A stretch of 64,000 nucleotides of DNA from RGIG9060 sp045645985. GTDB taxonomy: Bacteria; Spirochaetota; Spirochaetia; Treponematales; Treponemataceae. Where the stretch lies: NCBI GenBank assembly GCA_045645985.1, contig JAZRJV010000038.1, positions 62,001 to 126,000 of the forward strand, in the 5' to 3' direction. Below the pieces are notes generated by a model. That model was not told the DNA's origin and did not search any database. It worked only from the letters and a program-made list of their open reading frames with translations. Positions 45,265 to 52,841 of the stretch are shown here, in pieces; within the stretch, counting starts at the first letter, position 1, and each line of letters opens with the position of its first letter. A program made the position numbers and the translations under genes.

Positions 45265-45510
45265 ATGGGAAAGGAATTGCCATATATTCTTCAGTTTTAT
45301 GATAACGAAGTTTCTTTACTTATAAGCAATAAATATGGATACTCAATTATGGACTCATACAGAAAATTCTTGTTTTCTAAAACCTACCAAATGCTTTGTA
45401 ATCCTGAACTTGAAATGTGGGAATTTAGTCCTACAGGGATTTTTGATATATGGGAAGCAGAACTTATTACAGGGGAACCTCGTAATTCCTTGTATCTAAG
45501 GAGGGACTAA
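45265..45510 (+). CDS. Putative antitoxin 1 (DUF3791-associated)
   Basis: 81 residues, starting on the base after the DUF3990 stop, with TGGAGG 8 nt upstream. Mixed helix/strand; ELEMWEFSPTGIFDIWEAEL and a C-terminal GEPRNSLYLRR are characteristic of the small protein that accompanies DUF3990. No catalytic motif. Probably binds or neutralises the toxin, an inference. Confidence 0.6.
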   Translation: MGKELPYILQFYDNEVSLLISNKYGYSIMDSYRKFLFSKTYQMLCNPELEMWEFSPTGIFDIWEAELITGEPRNSLYLRRD

Positions 45511-45714
45511 ATGACAAAGGAAATGGAATTTTTTACTTTCCTTATGGAACAGTATGCGCATTATAAAAATACAACAGCTGATAAAATTCTTCGCCAACTT
45601 GATGAATTGAAATTGACTGATTATGTTTTCAATATGTATGAAATGTATCATTCTGAAGCTTTAGAAAATGCATTTGTAGATATAGATAAACTTATTAAAT
45701 CTAAGAAAAAATAA
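45511..45714 (+). CDS. DUF3791 protein, putative antitoxin 2
   Basis: 67 residues, all helical, matching DUF3791: EFFTFLMEQYAHYKN, then LRQLDELKLTDYVFNMYEMY and an ENAFVDIDKLI end. It starts immediately after the previous stop, with AAGGAGGG as ribosome site, so all three cassette genes are tightly coupled. Likely second antitoxin component. Confidence 0.7.
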   Translation: MTKEMEFFTFLMEQYAHYKNTTADKILRQLDELKLTDYVFNMYEMYHSEALENAFVDIDKLIKSKKK

Positions 45715-45732
45715 CAGAATAAGAGAGATGCT

Positions 45733-48700
45733 ATGAACTTTGATATTATAAAAGAAAATACAGAATTAAAAGAATTATACAATTATTGTAATCAAGCTGA
45801 AGTTCTTGTATCAATGTTTCCAGATGCATCTGTTAGAGCTTCTCGTAATGCACTTGAGTGGGGTATAAAATTATTTTACATAACAAAATATGGCAAATAC
45901 TCTTCAACAGCAGATCTTTTTGGGCTAATAGAAGATTATAAATTCAAAGCTTACCTAGAAGAACCTCAACTTTCTGCAGTTCATACAGTTCGTAAACTTG
46001 GAAATATGGCAAGCCATGCAGAACCAATAAATAATAGAATGGCAAACTTATGTCTTCATGCACTTTATGATTCTGTTTGTGAAATATTAAAATTCTTAGG
46101 AATTTTAACATCTTACCCTGCATTTGATAAAACTGTAATTGGAAACACAAACTTAAATCCAATGACAAATGTTCAAAAAGCAGAAAAAACAAAGAAAAAA
46201 GTTGTTATAAAAATAAAACGAAACTCATATACAGATTCTTATAAGAAAAAAATTGCTTCAAATACAAAAATGAAATCTAGTATAGATTATACAGAAGCAG
46301 AAACACGACTAACATTAATAGATATTTCTCTAAAAGAAGCAGGGTGGAATATTTGTGAAACAAAACACGCAATAAAATCAGAAACCGCTTGTATTGAAAC
46401 AAAACTTACAAATCTTCCTATTAGTGTAGATTTTCCAAACGGAACAGGTTATGCAGATTATGTTTTATACGATTCTGATGGAAAGGCTCTTGCAGTAATA
46501 GAAGCAAAGAAAACATGTATTGATGTAAATGTCGGTTCAAAACAAGCAAAAATCTATGCAGATGGATTAGAAAAAATCTATGGCATTAGACCTGTTATTT
46601 TTTACACAAATGGTTATCAAATATACATGATAGATGGTGTTGGAGGACCAGCCCGTCGGGTATTTAGTTTTTATTCGCTAAAGGAACTTCATACTCTAAT
46701 AACAAGACGCAAACTTGGAAAAATTGAAGATACACATGTTGATTCAAAAATTTCTGATAGATACTTTATTCAAAGTGCTTGTACAAAGGTTTGCGAAGCA
46801 TATTCCAATCACAGAAGAAAAGCATTAAATGTTATGGCAACAGGAACAGGAAAAACTCGTTTTGCTATTTCATTAGTTGATATTTTAATGCGAAATAACT
46901 GGGTAAAAAATGTTTTATTTCTTGCAGATAGAACTGAACTTGTAAACCAAGCAAAAAAAGCATTTGTAAAACATTTACCAAACGCTACTCTATGTGCTAT
47001 TAACGAAAACAGTTATAAAGATCGAGATTATGACGCAAATGTTATTTTAAGTACTTATCCTACAATGTTAAACTTAATTGATACCGATGAAAAAAAATTT
47101 GGAATAGGACGATTTGATTTAATCATCATCGATGAATGTCATCGTTCTTGTTACAACAAATATCAAGCTATTTTTCATTATTTTGATTCTTTAGTTATAG
47201 GATTAACAGCAACTCCAAAAGACCAAGAAGGTCAAGAAGACACATATTCTCTTTTTGGATTAGAAGTTGGGCATCCTACATTTGATTATCCTTATGAAAC
47301 TGCTGTAGAAGAGGGATTTCTTGTAGATTACGCCGCAATTGATAAAACAACCAAACTATTGAAAAATGGTGCAAAATATTCTGATTTATCGGATGCAGAA
47401 AAAAAAGAATATGATGAAAAGTTTTTTGAAGAACAAGATTTAGAAGAAGATGAAAAAGTAAAACAAGGAAGTGAATTTTACAGAAATATCATAAATCTTC
47501 CTACAATAAACCTTGTGTTACAAACACTAATGAATGAGGGGGTAAAAGTTGATTCCGGAGAGCGTTTAGGAAAATCAATTATTTTTGCTGTTGACCATAA
47601 GCATGCTTTAAAAATTGTGGAACAATTCAAAGAACTTTACCCAGAAAAAGGTGATGATTATTGTCAACTTGTTGATTATAGTGTTTCAAAAGTTAATTCA
47701 ATTATTGATGATTTTAAGGTTCCTACAAAAGAGCCAATAATTGCAGTTTCTGTTGATATGTTAGATACAGGAATTGATGTTCCAGAAGTATTGAACTTAG
47801 TTTTCTTTAAGCGTGTTTATTCAGTAATTAAATTCTGGCAGATGATTGGACGCGGAACTCGGGTTTGTAAAGATTTTAATGTATTTTCTCCATCAAAAGA
47901 ATTTTTTGGTAAAGATAAAGAACAGACAAGTTCCGCAGACTTTAAAAATTTTAACGAAAAACAAGGGTTTTATATTTTTGATTTCTGTGACAACTTTGAT
48001 TTCTTTGATATAAATCCCAAAGGAAAAATTACCGGAAATACATTAAGTTTAAGTCAAAAGATTTTCAATTTAAAATTAGAAATGCTTGTTGAACTTCAAA
48101 AAGGTGTTCATCAGGAAAATGAAGAACATGTTACATTTTATAATAAATGGAAAACTGAACTAATTTCGTTGGTTAAAAACTTAAATCGTAGCCATATCAA
48201 TGTTCGCTATAACTTAAAAGAAGTAGATAAATATTCTGATGAGAAAACTTGGCAGTTTATTTCTCCGTTAATGCTCAAAGAAATTGAGAAAGTAATAACT
48301 CCATTAATAACTTCTGATGATAGTGATTCTTCTGCAAAAGTTTTTGATGCATGGCTTTTCAATATGGAACTTGCTCATTTAGAAGGTGATAAGGATTATA
48401 GCAAACCTTTACAAAAAGTAACTTCAATAATAAATGACTTACTTGATATGCAAACTATCCCACAAATAAAAGTAAAAGCAGAAATTCTAAAAACTTTTGT
48501 TTCTGATGAATATTGGAAAAATGTAACTGTTTCAAAACTGGAATCTGTAAGAGAAGAAGTTCGTGAACTAATTAAATTTCTTCAAACTACAACAAGAGAA
48601 ATTGTAGAAACAAATTTTGAAGATGAAATCCTAGACAAAGATGGTAAACACATCAATCCACAATTCAAAAACTATAAACAGCGTGTTATAGATTATCTTT

Positions 48701-49116
48701 TAGATACTACAAATTGTGTAGCTATAAACAAAATAAAAAATCTGGAACCGCTTACACCAAAAGATCTTCAAGATTTACAACATATTTTGTGTGATGAATT
48801 AGGATCAAAATCTGATTACGAAGAATTACTGAAAAATGAACCTTTATCTGTTTTTGTTCGAAAAATTGTCGGACTTAATTCTGATGTTGTAACAAAATTA
48901 TTTAGTGAATATTTATCAAAATATGATTTTAACTCAGAGCAACAAGAATTTTTGCATAATATTGTTACCTTTGTTTTACAAAATGGAGACATTGTACCTT
49001 CTAACTTAGTAAAAGACTATCCATTCAATGTATTTGATTACACAGAATTATTTGAAGGCAATGTTGAACCTGTATATGCTTTGATTAAAAAATTACATGA
49101 GGTTATTGCGGCATAA
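45733..49116 (+). CDS. hsdR: Type I restriction endonuclease subunit with DUF4145 domain (locus 2)
   Basis: 1127 residues. An N-terminal DUF4145 domain (about 1-125, NQAEVLVSMFPDASVRASRN) precedes the nuclease (YADYVLYDSDGKALAVIEAKK: Asp, Glu-x-Lys), Walker A ATGTGKT near residue 375, DECHRS near 472, GLTATP and the TGIDVPE / QMIGRGTR motifs. Intact. Placed after the toxin-antitoxin cassette rather than next to hsdS. Differs in architecture from the locus-1 HsdR. Confidence 0.94.
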   Translation: MNFDIIKENTELKELYNYCNQAEVLVSMFPDASVRASRNALEWGIKLFYITKYGKYSSTADLFGLIEDYKFKAYLEEPQLSAVHTVRKLGNMASHAEPINNRMANLCLHALYDSVCEILKFLGILTSYPAFDKTVIGNTNLNPMTNVQKAEKTKKKVVIKIKRNSYTDSYKKKIASNTKMKSSIDYTEAETRLTLIDISLKEAGWNICETKHAIKSETACIETKLTNLPISVDFPNGTGYADYVLYDSDGKALAVIEAKKTCIDVNVGSKQAKIYADGLEKIYGIRPVIFYTNGYQIYMIDGVGGPARRVFSFYSLKELHTLITRRKLGKIEDTHVDSKISDRYFIQSACTKVCEAYSNHRRKALNVMATGTGKTRFAISLVDILMRNNWVKNVLFLADRTELVNQAKKAFVKHLPNATLCAINENSYKDRDYDANVILSTYPTMLNLIDTDEKKFGIGRFDLIIIDECHRSCYNKYQAIFHYFDSLVIGLTATPKDQEGQEDTYSLFGLEVGHPTFDYPYETAVEEGFLVDYAAIDKTTKLLKNGAKYSDLSDAEKKEYDEKFFEEQDLEEDEKVKQGSEFYRNIINLPTINLVLQTLMNEGVKVDSGERLGKSIIFAVDHKHALKIVEQFKELYPEKGDDYCQLVDYSVSKVNSIIDDFKVPTKEPIIAVSVDMLDTGIDVPEVLNLVFFKRVYSVIKFWQMIGRGTRVCKDFNVFSPSKEFFGKDKEQTSSADFKNFNEKQGFYIFDFCDNFDFFDINPKGKITGNTLSLSQKIFNLKLEMLVELQKGVHQENEEHVTFYNKWKTELISLVKNLNRSHINVRYNLKEVDKYSDEKTWQFISPLMLKEIEKVITPLITSDDSDSSAKVFDAWLFNMELAHLEGDKDYSKPLQKVTSIINDLLDMQTIPQIKVKAEILKTFVSDEYWKNVTVSKLESVREEVRELIKFLQTTTREIVETNFEDEILDKDGKHINPQFKNYKQRVIDYLLDTTNCVAINKIKNLEPLTPKDLQDLQHILCDELGSKSDYEELLKNEPLSVFVRKIVGLNSDVVTKLFSEYLSKYDFNSEQQEFLHNIVTFVLQNGDIVPSNLVKDYPFNVFDYTELFEGNVEPVYALIKKLHEVIAA

Positions 49117-49167
49117 ATCTAAATTGTCCCCTCGCCCAAAATAATTGTAACTATTCCCACAAAACTG

Positions 49168-49183
49168 TGTTATACTATCTGAT
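49168..49183 (+). promoter_or_regulatory. Extended -10 of OmpA gene, predicted leaderless
   Basis: TGT-TATACT (49168-49176), then 7 nt to the ATG at 49184. The weak TTGTAA at 49145 is 20 bp away. Confidence 0.5.
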
Positions 49184-50461
49184 ATGAAGTCGTTTCGAAA
49201 AATTTTTTGTGTAATTTTTGTAATTTTACTTTTTTGTGTAAGTGGGTTTTCTCAAGTTTTGATTCAGTATAATCAAGATAGAACTTATACTCTAGTTGAA
49301 CGAACTGATTTGCGGCGATACGATAACGGGCGTTACATCGGGTTGCTTAGTCGTGAAGTACGCTCTTTTATTCATCAAGACCAGCATCCTAAATTCCAAA
49401 ATTTTTACCAAGGCGATTTTTTTGTTCTTGAAAAAACAAAACGCAATTCTTACGAAGTTACCTTGGGAATAAACGAAGCAATCCCCTCCTCTTTTACAAT
49501 TTCTGATGATGGCTATTTATCAATGATAGAAGATAACGGATTTCCTTCTTTTAGAAGTTTTCCAACTTTTCCAAAAGATAAAATTAAAATTGGGGATTCA
49601 TGGCAAGGAACAGCAGAGAGAGCAGTTGATCCATTAAACAAAGGTATTATCACTCGCTTACCGATTCACATTCTGTATCAGTATACAGGAGAAGGAAAAT
49701 ATCACGACGAAGAAATTTATATTTTAAAAGCACAATGGGCAACTCGTTACGGAAGTTCTTATTTTGATCCGCAAGGTGATAGAGAATTAAAAAGTGCCAT
49801 GGGTTCACACAAAGCTGATATTTATGTAAGCAAAAATACAGGTTGTGCTTTGTTAGTTCGTGATTTAGTTGATGAAACTTTTACTTATCAAGACGGAAAC
49901 AAAATAAACTTTCAAGGATTTATCACTTTATTTACAGAATATCCTCCAGCAATCGACAGAGAAAAAATTATTCCTGCTCTAAATAGAATTGCAAAAAATA
50001 ATGATGATGATAATTCTAATTCTGATAAAAAGCCAAATGGAAACAATGGATTTTTCTTTGGTGATGCTGGCAATGGAAAAAATAAAATTTCTGACATAAC
50101 TTATGAAAATACTTCAAGTGGAATAAAACTTACAATTCAGAATTTGCAATTTAAACCAAACAGTTCAGAACTTTTGCCAGGTGAAGAATATCGTCTTAAT
50201 CAAATTGCAGAAGCATTAAAGCAAAGCCCTAACTCAATGTTTTTAGTTGAAGGACACACAGCCAGTACAGGAAATATTTCTGGAGAGAAAAAACTTTCTG
50301 TAGAACGCGCCTACTCTATCGCTAAAGAATTGATAAAAAGAGGAATCGGTGCGGACAAATTTATTTATAAAGGAAGCGGAAGCTCAAAGCCTATCGCATC
50401 AAATGACACACCTGAAGGAATGGCAAAAAATCGTCGTGTAGAAATTACGATTTTAGAATAA
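49184..50461 (+). CDS. OmpA-family outer-membrane protein
   Basis: 425 residues. Signal peptide with hydrophobic core CVIFVILLFCVSGFS, no lipobox Cys. The middle (25-265) is a beta-rich domain of unknown type; an Asn/Asp/Ser/Lys linker follows; residues 310-425 are an OmpA C-terminal peptidoglycan-binding domain (VEGHTASTG, LSVERAYSIAKELIKRGI, GSGSSKP, AKNRRVEI). Likely links the envelope to the cell wall. A 10-bp hairpin at 50461-50488 follows. Confidence 0.88.
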   Translation: MKSFRKIFCVIFVILLFCVSGFSQVLIQYNQDRTYTLVERTDLRRYDNGRYIGLLSREVRSFIHQDQHPKFQNFYQGDFFVLEKTKRNSYEVTLGINEAIPSSFTISDDGYLSMIEDNGFPSFRSFPTFPKDKIKIGDSWQGTAERAVDPLNKGIITRLPIHILYQYTGEGKYHDEEIYILKAQWATRYGSSYFDPQGDRELKSAMGSHKADIYVSKNTGCALLVRDLVDETFTYQDGNKINFQGFITLFTEYPPAIDREKIIPALNRIAKNNDDDNSNSDKKPNGNNGFFFGDAGNGKNKISDITYENTSSGIKLTIQNLQFKPNSSELLPGEEYRLNQIAEALKQSPNSMFLVEGHTASTGNISGEKKLSVERAYSIAKELIKRGIGADKFIYKGSGSSKPIASNDTPEGMAKNRRVEITILE

Positions 50462-50488
50462 GTTCAAGGGAAAGCAATCCCTTGAACT
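50461..50488. terminator. Hairpin between convergent genes
   Basis: AGTTCAAGGG / CCCTTGAACT perfect stem. No T-run; terminator by position only. Confidence 0.5.
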
Positions 50489-50494
50489 CACCTA

Positions 50495-50860
50495 TTAATA
50501 ATATTTTTTAATTAGCTTAATCAACTCTTCTTGAGAAATTCCATTTTCTTTTGCTTGAGTGCAAATTTGTTTTACAAAATTTTCTGCATTGGAACTTTTG
50601 ATTTCTTTTAATTTTGACTGATTTAATTCTGAAACAAAAGTTCCTTTGCCTGTAATTGTTTTTATCAAACCACTTCTGTCAAGTTCTTCCCAAGCGCGTT
50701 TTACAGGAATGACTGAAATTTTTAATTCTTGTGCAATCAATCTAATCGTTGGAAGTTGAGTTCCGCTAAGAATTTTTCCAGAAAGGATTTGATTACTTAT
50801 CTGTTGAAAAATTTGAGAATAAATTGGTTCATCAGAATTTTGATTTAATACAATATCCAT
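50495..50860 (-). CDS. GntR-family regulator, YtrA type
   Basis: 121 residues: an N-terminal winged helix (DEPIYSQIFQQISNQILSG...LPTIRLIAQELKISVIPVKRAWEEL) with a short C-terminal helix, the YtrA subfamily that controls neighbouring ABC exporters. Its ATG overlaps the permease stop (TAATG). It is the last gene of the operon it probably represses through the palindrome at 52728-52755. Confidence 0.88.
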   Translation of the reverse strand: MDIVLNQNSDEPIYSQIFQQISNQILSGKILSGTQLPTIRLIAQELKISVIPVKRAWEELDRSGLIKTITGKGTFVSELNQSKLKEIKSSNAENFVKQICTQAKENGISQEELIKLIKKYY

Positions 50861-51519
50861 TAAAGATTAACCTGTTCAAATTTTTTTGCACTAACTTTAT
50901 AAGTAAGTATCCATCCAAAAAAATAAACAATGATTCCAGTAATTAAAATTGGAAGTTGTTTAATCAAAGATACCCAATCAAATTTATCAATAAAGGCAAG
51001 TGACTGTAAGTTTCCTTTTTTTATCATCCATACAGGACATTCAAAAATAAAATATAGAACAAAGAAAATTACAAATGAAATAAGTAATGCTCTTTCATGC
51101 TTTTCAGCTTTTCTATAATAAATCGTAAAAAAGAAATATCGACTTATTGTAAGTACAATCATAACTAATCCGTAAAAAGCAAAATTAGAATTTATTCCTG
51201 CGTTGTTACCTTGTGGAACTAACTTATGATTTAATATTGCAAATGGAATTGATAAAATGAAAAATACAATTTCATAAATTGCAACACTCATAATTCGGGC
51301 TTTTACAATATCGCTTTTTCTAATTGGAAGAATTAGTGAATATTGTAAGTCTTTGTTTAAATCTCCATTTTTGAAAATCCAAAATGTGTTTAACAACAAA
51401 TAAAAAAAACTTACATAACATGGATAATTTGGAATTATCAACATTACAGCAAAGATTAAAAAAATATAATTGATTGGAAGAAAGCATAATTTAAATTCTT
51501 TTAATAATAAATTTTTCAT
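50860..51519 (-). CDS. ABC transporter permease
   Basis: 219 residues with about six hydrophobic segments, ABC-2-like. Basic first residues (MKNLLLKEFKLCF) and ILPIRKSDIVKARI are typical of small exporter permeases. AGGAG precedes the ATG, 18 nt after the ATPase. Works with that ATPase; substrate unknown, but YtrA-linked exporters are commonly induced by envelope stress. Confidence 0.8.
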   Translation of the reverse strand: MKNLLLKEFKLCFLPINYIFLIFAVMLIIPNYPCYVSFFYLLLNTFWIFKNGDLNKDLQYSLILPIRKSDIVKARIMSVAIYEIVFFILSIPFAILNHKLVPQGNNAGINSNFAFYGLVMIVLTISRYFFFTIYYRKAEKHERALLISFVIFFVLYFIFECPVWMIKKGNLQSLAFIDKFDWVSLIKQLPILITGIIVYFFGWILTYKVSAKKFEQVNL

Positions 51520-51537
51520 TTCTTATTTCTCCTCGTA

Positions 51538-52395
51538 CTAGAATAATTTAGAATCTTGTCTTTCAATATGTACCATAATTTCTTCAAGACTTGGTTTTGT
51601 AATTTGTAAATCTTTTGCAAGTTCACTTTTATCTTTTTCTAACAAACCTTCAAAACCAAAATTATGTTCGTACAAACCAATTAAAGAATTTTTTAATTCT
51701 TCAGATAATTTTTCTTTTTCACCAGAAACTAAAATGTAGTCATCTTTAAAAGTGCAAACATCAGAAGACTTAATAATTTTTCCGTCTTTAATATAAGTGA
51801 TATAGTCAGCACATTTTTCTAAATCAGATGTTATGTGTGTAGAAAATAAAATTGAATGTTTACCATCGCTGATATAATCTCTAAACAACATAATTAATTC
51901 ATCTCTAGAAACTGGATCTAGTCCACTTGTAGGTTCATCAAGAATCAATAATTTTGCATCATGACTCATTGCTAAAGCAATTTGATATTTAATTTTCATT
52001 CCTGCAGAAAGTTCTTTTATTTTTTTATTTTCATCAAGATTAAATGTTGATAAAAGTTTTCTGTAAAGTTCTTCGTTCCAATTATCAAAAAATTTTTTTG
52101 TTACATTTGTTATCGTTTTTATTTTTGTTGTTTGATAAAATCCATCTGTTCCAGAAACAAAGCCGATAGATTTTTTTACATCAATTTCATTTGTAGAAAT
52201 ATCAAATCCATTTATGATACTTTTTCCTTTATCAGCTTTTACAAAATTCAACATTGATTTTAACGTTGTAGTTTTTCCTGCACCGTTACGACCAATGAAT
52301 CCCATGATGTATCCTTCCTCAATTTTAAAACTTACATCTTGCAAAGAAAAACTAGGATAAGTCTTACACAAATTTTCAACTTCTAGTAAATACAT
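51538..52395 (-). CDS. ABC transporter ATP-binding protein
   Basis: 285 residues from MYLLEVENL. Walker A GRNGAGKTT, signature-like LSAGMKIKYQIALA, Walker B LLILDEPTSGLD and switch His in STHI. The short C-terminal extension fits YtrB-like exporters. The start at 52395 has GGGAGGAAAA just upstream. That ribosome site is the 3' edge of a tandem leader repeat. Confidence 0.9.
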   Translation of the reverse strand: MYLLEVENLCKTYPSFSLQDVSFKIEEGYIMGFIGRNGAGKTTTLKSMLNFVKADKGKSIINGFDISTNEIDVKKSIGFVSGTDGFYQTTKIKTITNVTKKFFDNWNEELYRKLLSTFNLDENKKIKELSAGMKIKYQIALAMSHDAKLLILDEPTSGLDPVSRDELIMLFRDYISDGKHSILFSTHITSDLEKCADYITYIKDGKIIKSSDVCTFKDDYILVSGEKEKLSEELKNSLIGLYEHNFGFEGLLEKDKSELAKDLQITKPSLEEIMVHIERQDSKLF

Positions 52396-52446
52396 TTTTC
52401 CTCCCAAAAAATCAATGAACAAAACTTCGGTTTTGGAATTGATTTT

Positions 52447-52551
52447 TTACGCTGTTTTGCAACGAAGTGAAAAACAGTAGTTGATAAGAAAGTTTGCAAC
52501 GCAAACTTTAGATAAAAACTTCGACGCTATTTTAGGAGAAGTTTTTATCAA
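52447..52551 (-). CDS. Short leader ORF in repeat copy B
   Basis: 34 codons from TTG with TTTTTTAGGAG 2 nt upstream; contains KVCVANFLINYCFSLRC. Nearly identical to the ORF at 52600-52704 and alignable with the pfp leader ORF. Translation unproven; the spacing to TTG is short. Confidence 0.25.
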   Translation of the reverse strand: MIKTSPKIASKFLSKVCVANFLINYCFSLRCKTA

Positions 52552-52599
52552 TACTCCTAAAAAATCAATGAACAAAACTTCAGTTTTGGAATTGATTTT

Positions 52600-52704
52600 T
52601 TACACTGTTTTGCAACGAAGTGAAAAACAGCAGTTGATAAGAAAGTTTGCAACGCAAACTTTAGATAAAAACTTCGACGCTATTTTAGGAGAAGTTTTTA
52701 TCAA
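52600..52704 (-). CDS. Short leader ORF in repeat copy A
   Basis: 34 codons from TTG, after GGGAG; contains KVCVANFLINCCFSLRC. Same comments as for copy B. Confidence 0.25.
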   Translation of the reverse strand: MIKTSPKIASKFLSKVCVANFLINCCFSLRCKTV

Positions 52705-52727
52705 TACTCCCAAAAAATAACATACAC

Positions 52728-52755
52728 ATATTGTGCATATTTGATATACACAATA
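52728..52755 (-). promoter_or_regulatory. Probable GntR operator
   Basis: ATATTGTG (52728-52735) and CACAATAT (52748-52755) are perfect arms; extended inward, ATAT-TTG-ATAT makes 13-bp arms with one mismatch. It overlaps the -10 and the start of transcription of the ABC operon, a natural site for repression by the operon's own YtrA-type regulator. Confidence 0.65.
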
Positions 52756-52779
52756 TAACAAAGTAATTTTTTTTTGTCA
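52751..52779 (-). promoter_or_regulatory. Promoter of ABC-GntR operon
   Basis: Minus strand TTGACA (52779-52774), 17-bp spacer, TATATT (52756-52751). Close to consensus. Leader to the ATPase start is about 350 nt. Confidence 0.8.
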
Positions 52780-52794
52780 ACTTGCAAAATTAAA

Positions 52795-52823
52795 TTTGAA
52801 AAAGAATTTTCTGTGAATTATTC
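52795..52823 (+). promoter_or_regulatory. Promoter of serine hydrolase gene
   Basis: TTGAAA (52795-52800), 17-bp spacer, TATTCT (52818-52823). Confidence 0.45.
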
Positions 52824-52841
52824 TTTAGGTAGGAGGTTGAA

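Larger units (their letters stand above)
52401..52706 (-). repeat. Two tandem 153-bp copies of the structured leader repeat
   Basis: Units 52401-52553 and 52554-52706 differ at only a few bases. On the minus strand each unit has a T-tract plus G/AGGAG, a TTG-started ORF, hairpin GATAAAAACTTC/GAAGTTTTTATC, hairpin AAAGTTTGC/GCAAACTTT (loop GTT), hairpin CTGTTTT/AAAACAG (loop with TTCGTTGC) and hairpin CAAAAC/GTTTTG (loop TGAA or CGAA). They fill the leader between the promoter at 52751-52779 and the ABC ATPase start. Confidence 0.9.

Noticed and set aside
52481..52720. 79-codon plus-strand ORF made of two in-phase repeats
   Set aside because: It is the antisense of the tandem leader repeat (153 bp keeps the frame); no ribosome site.
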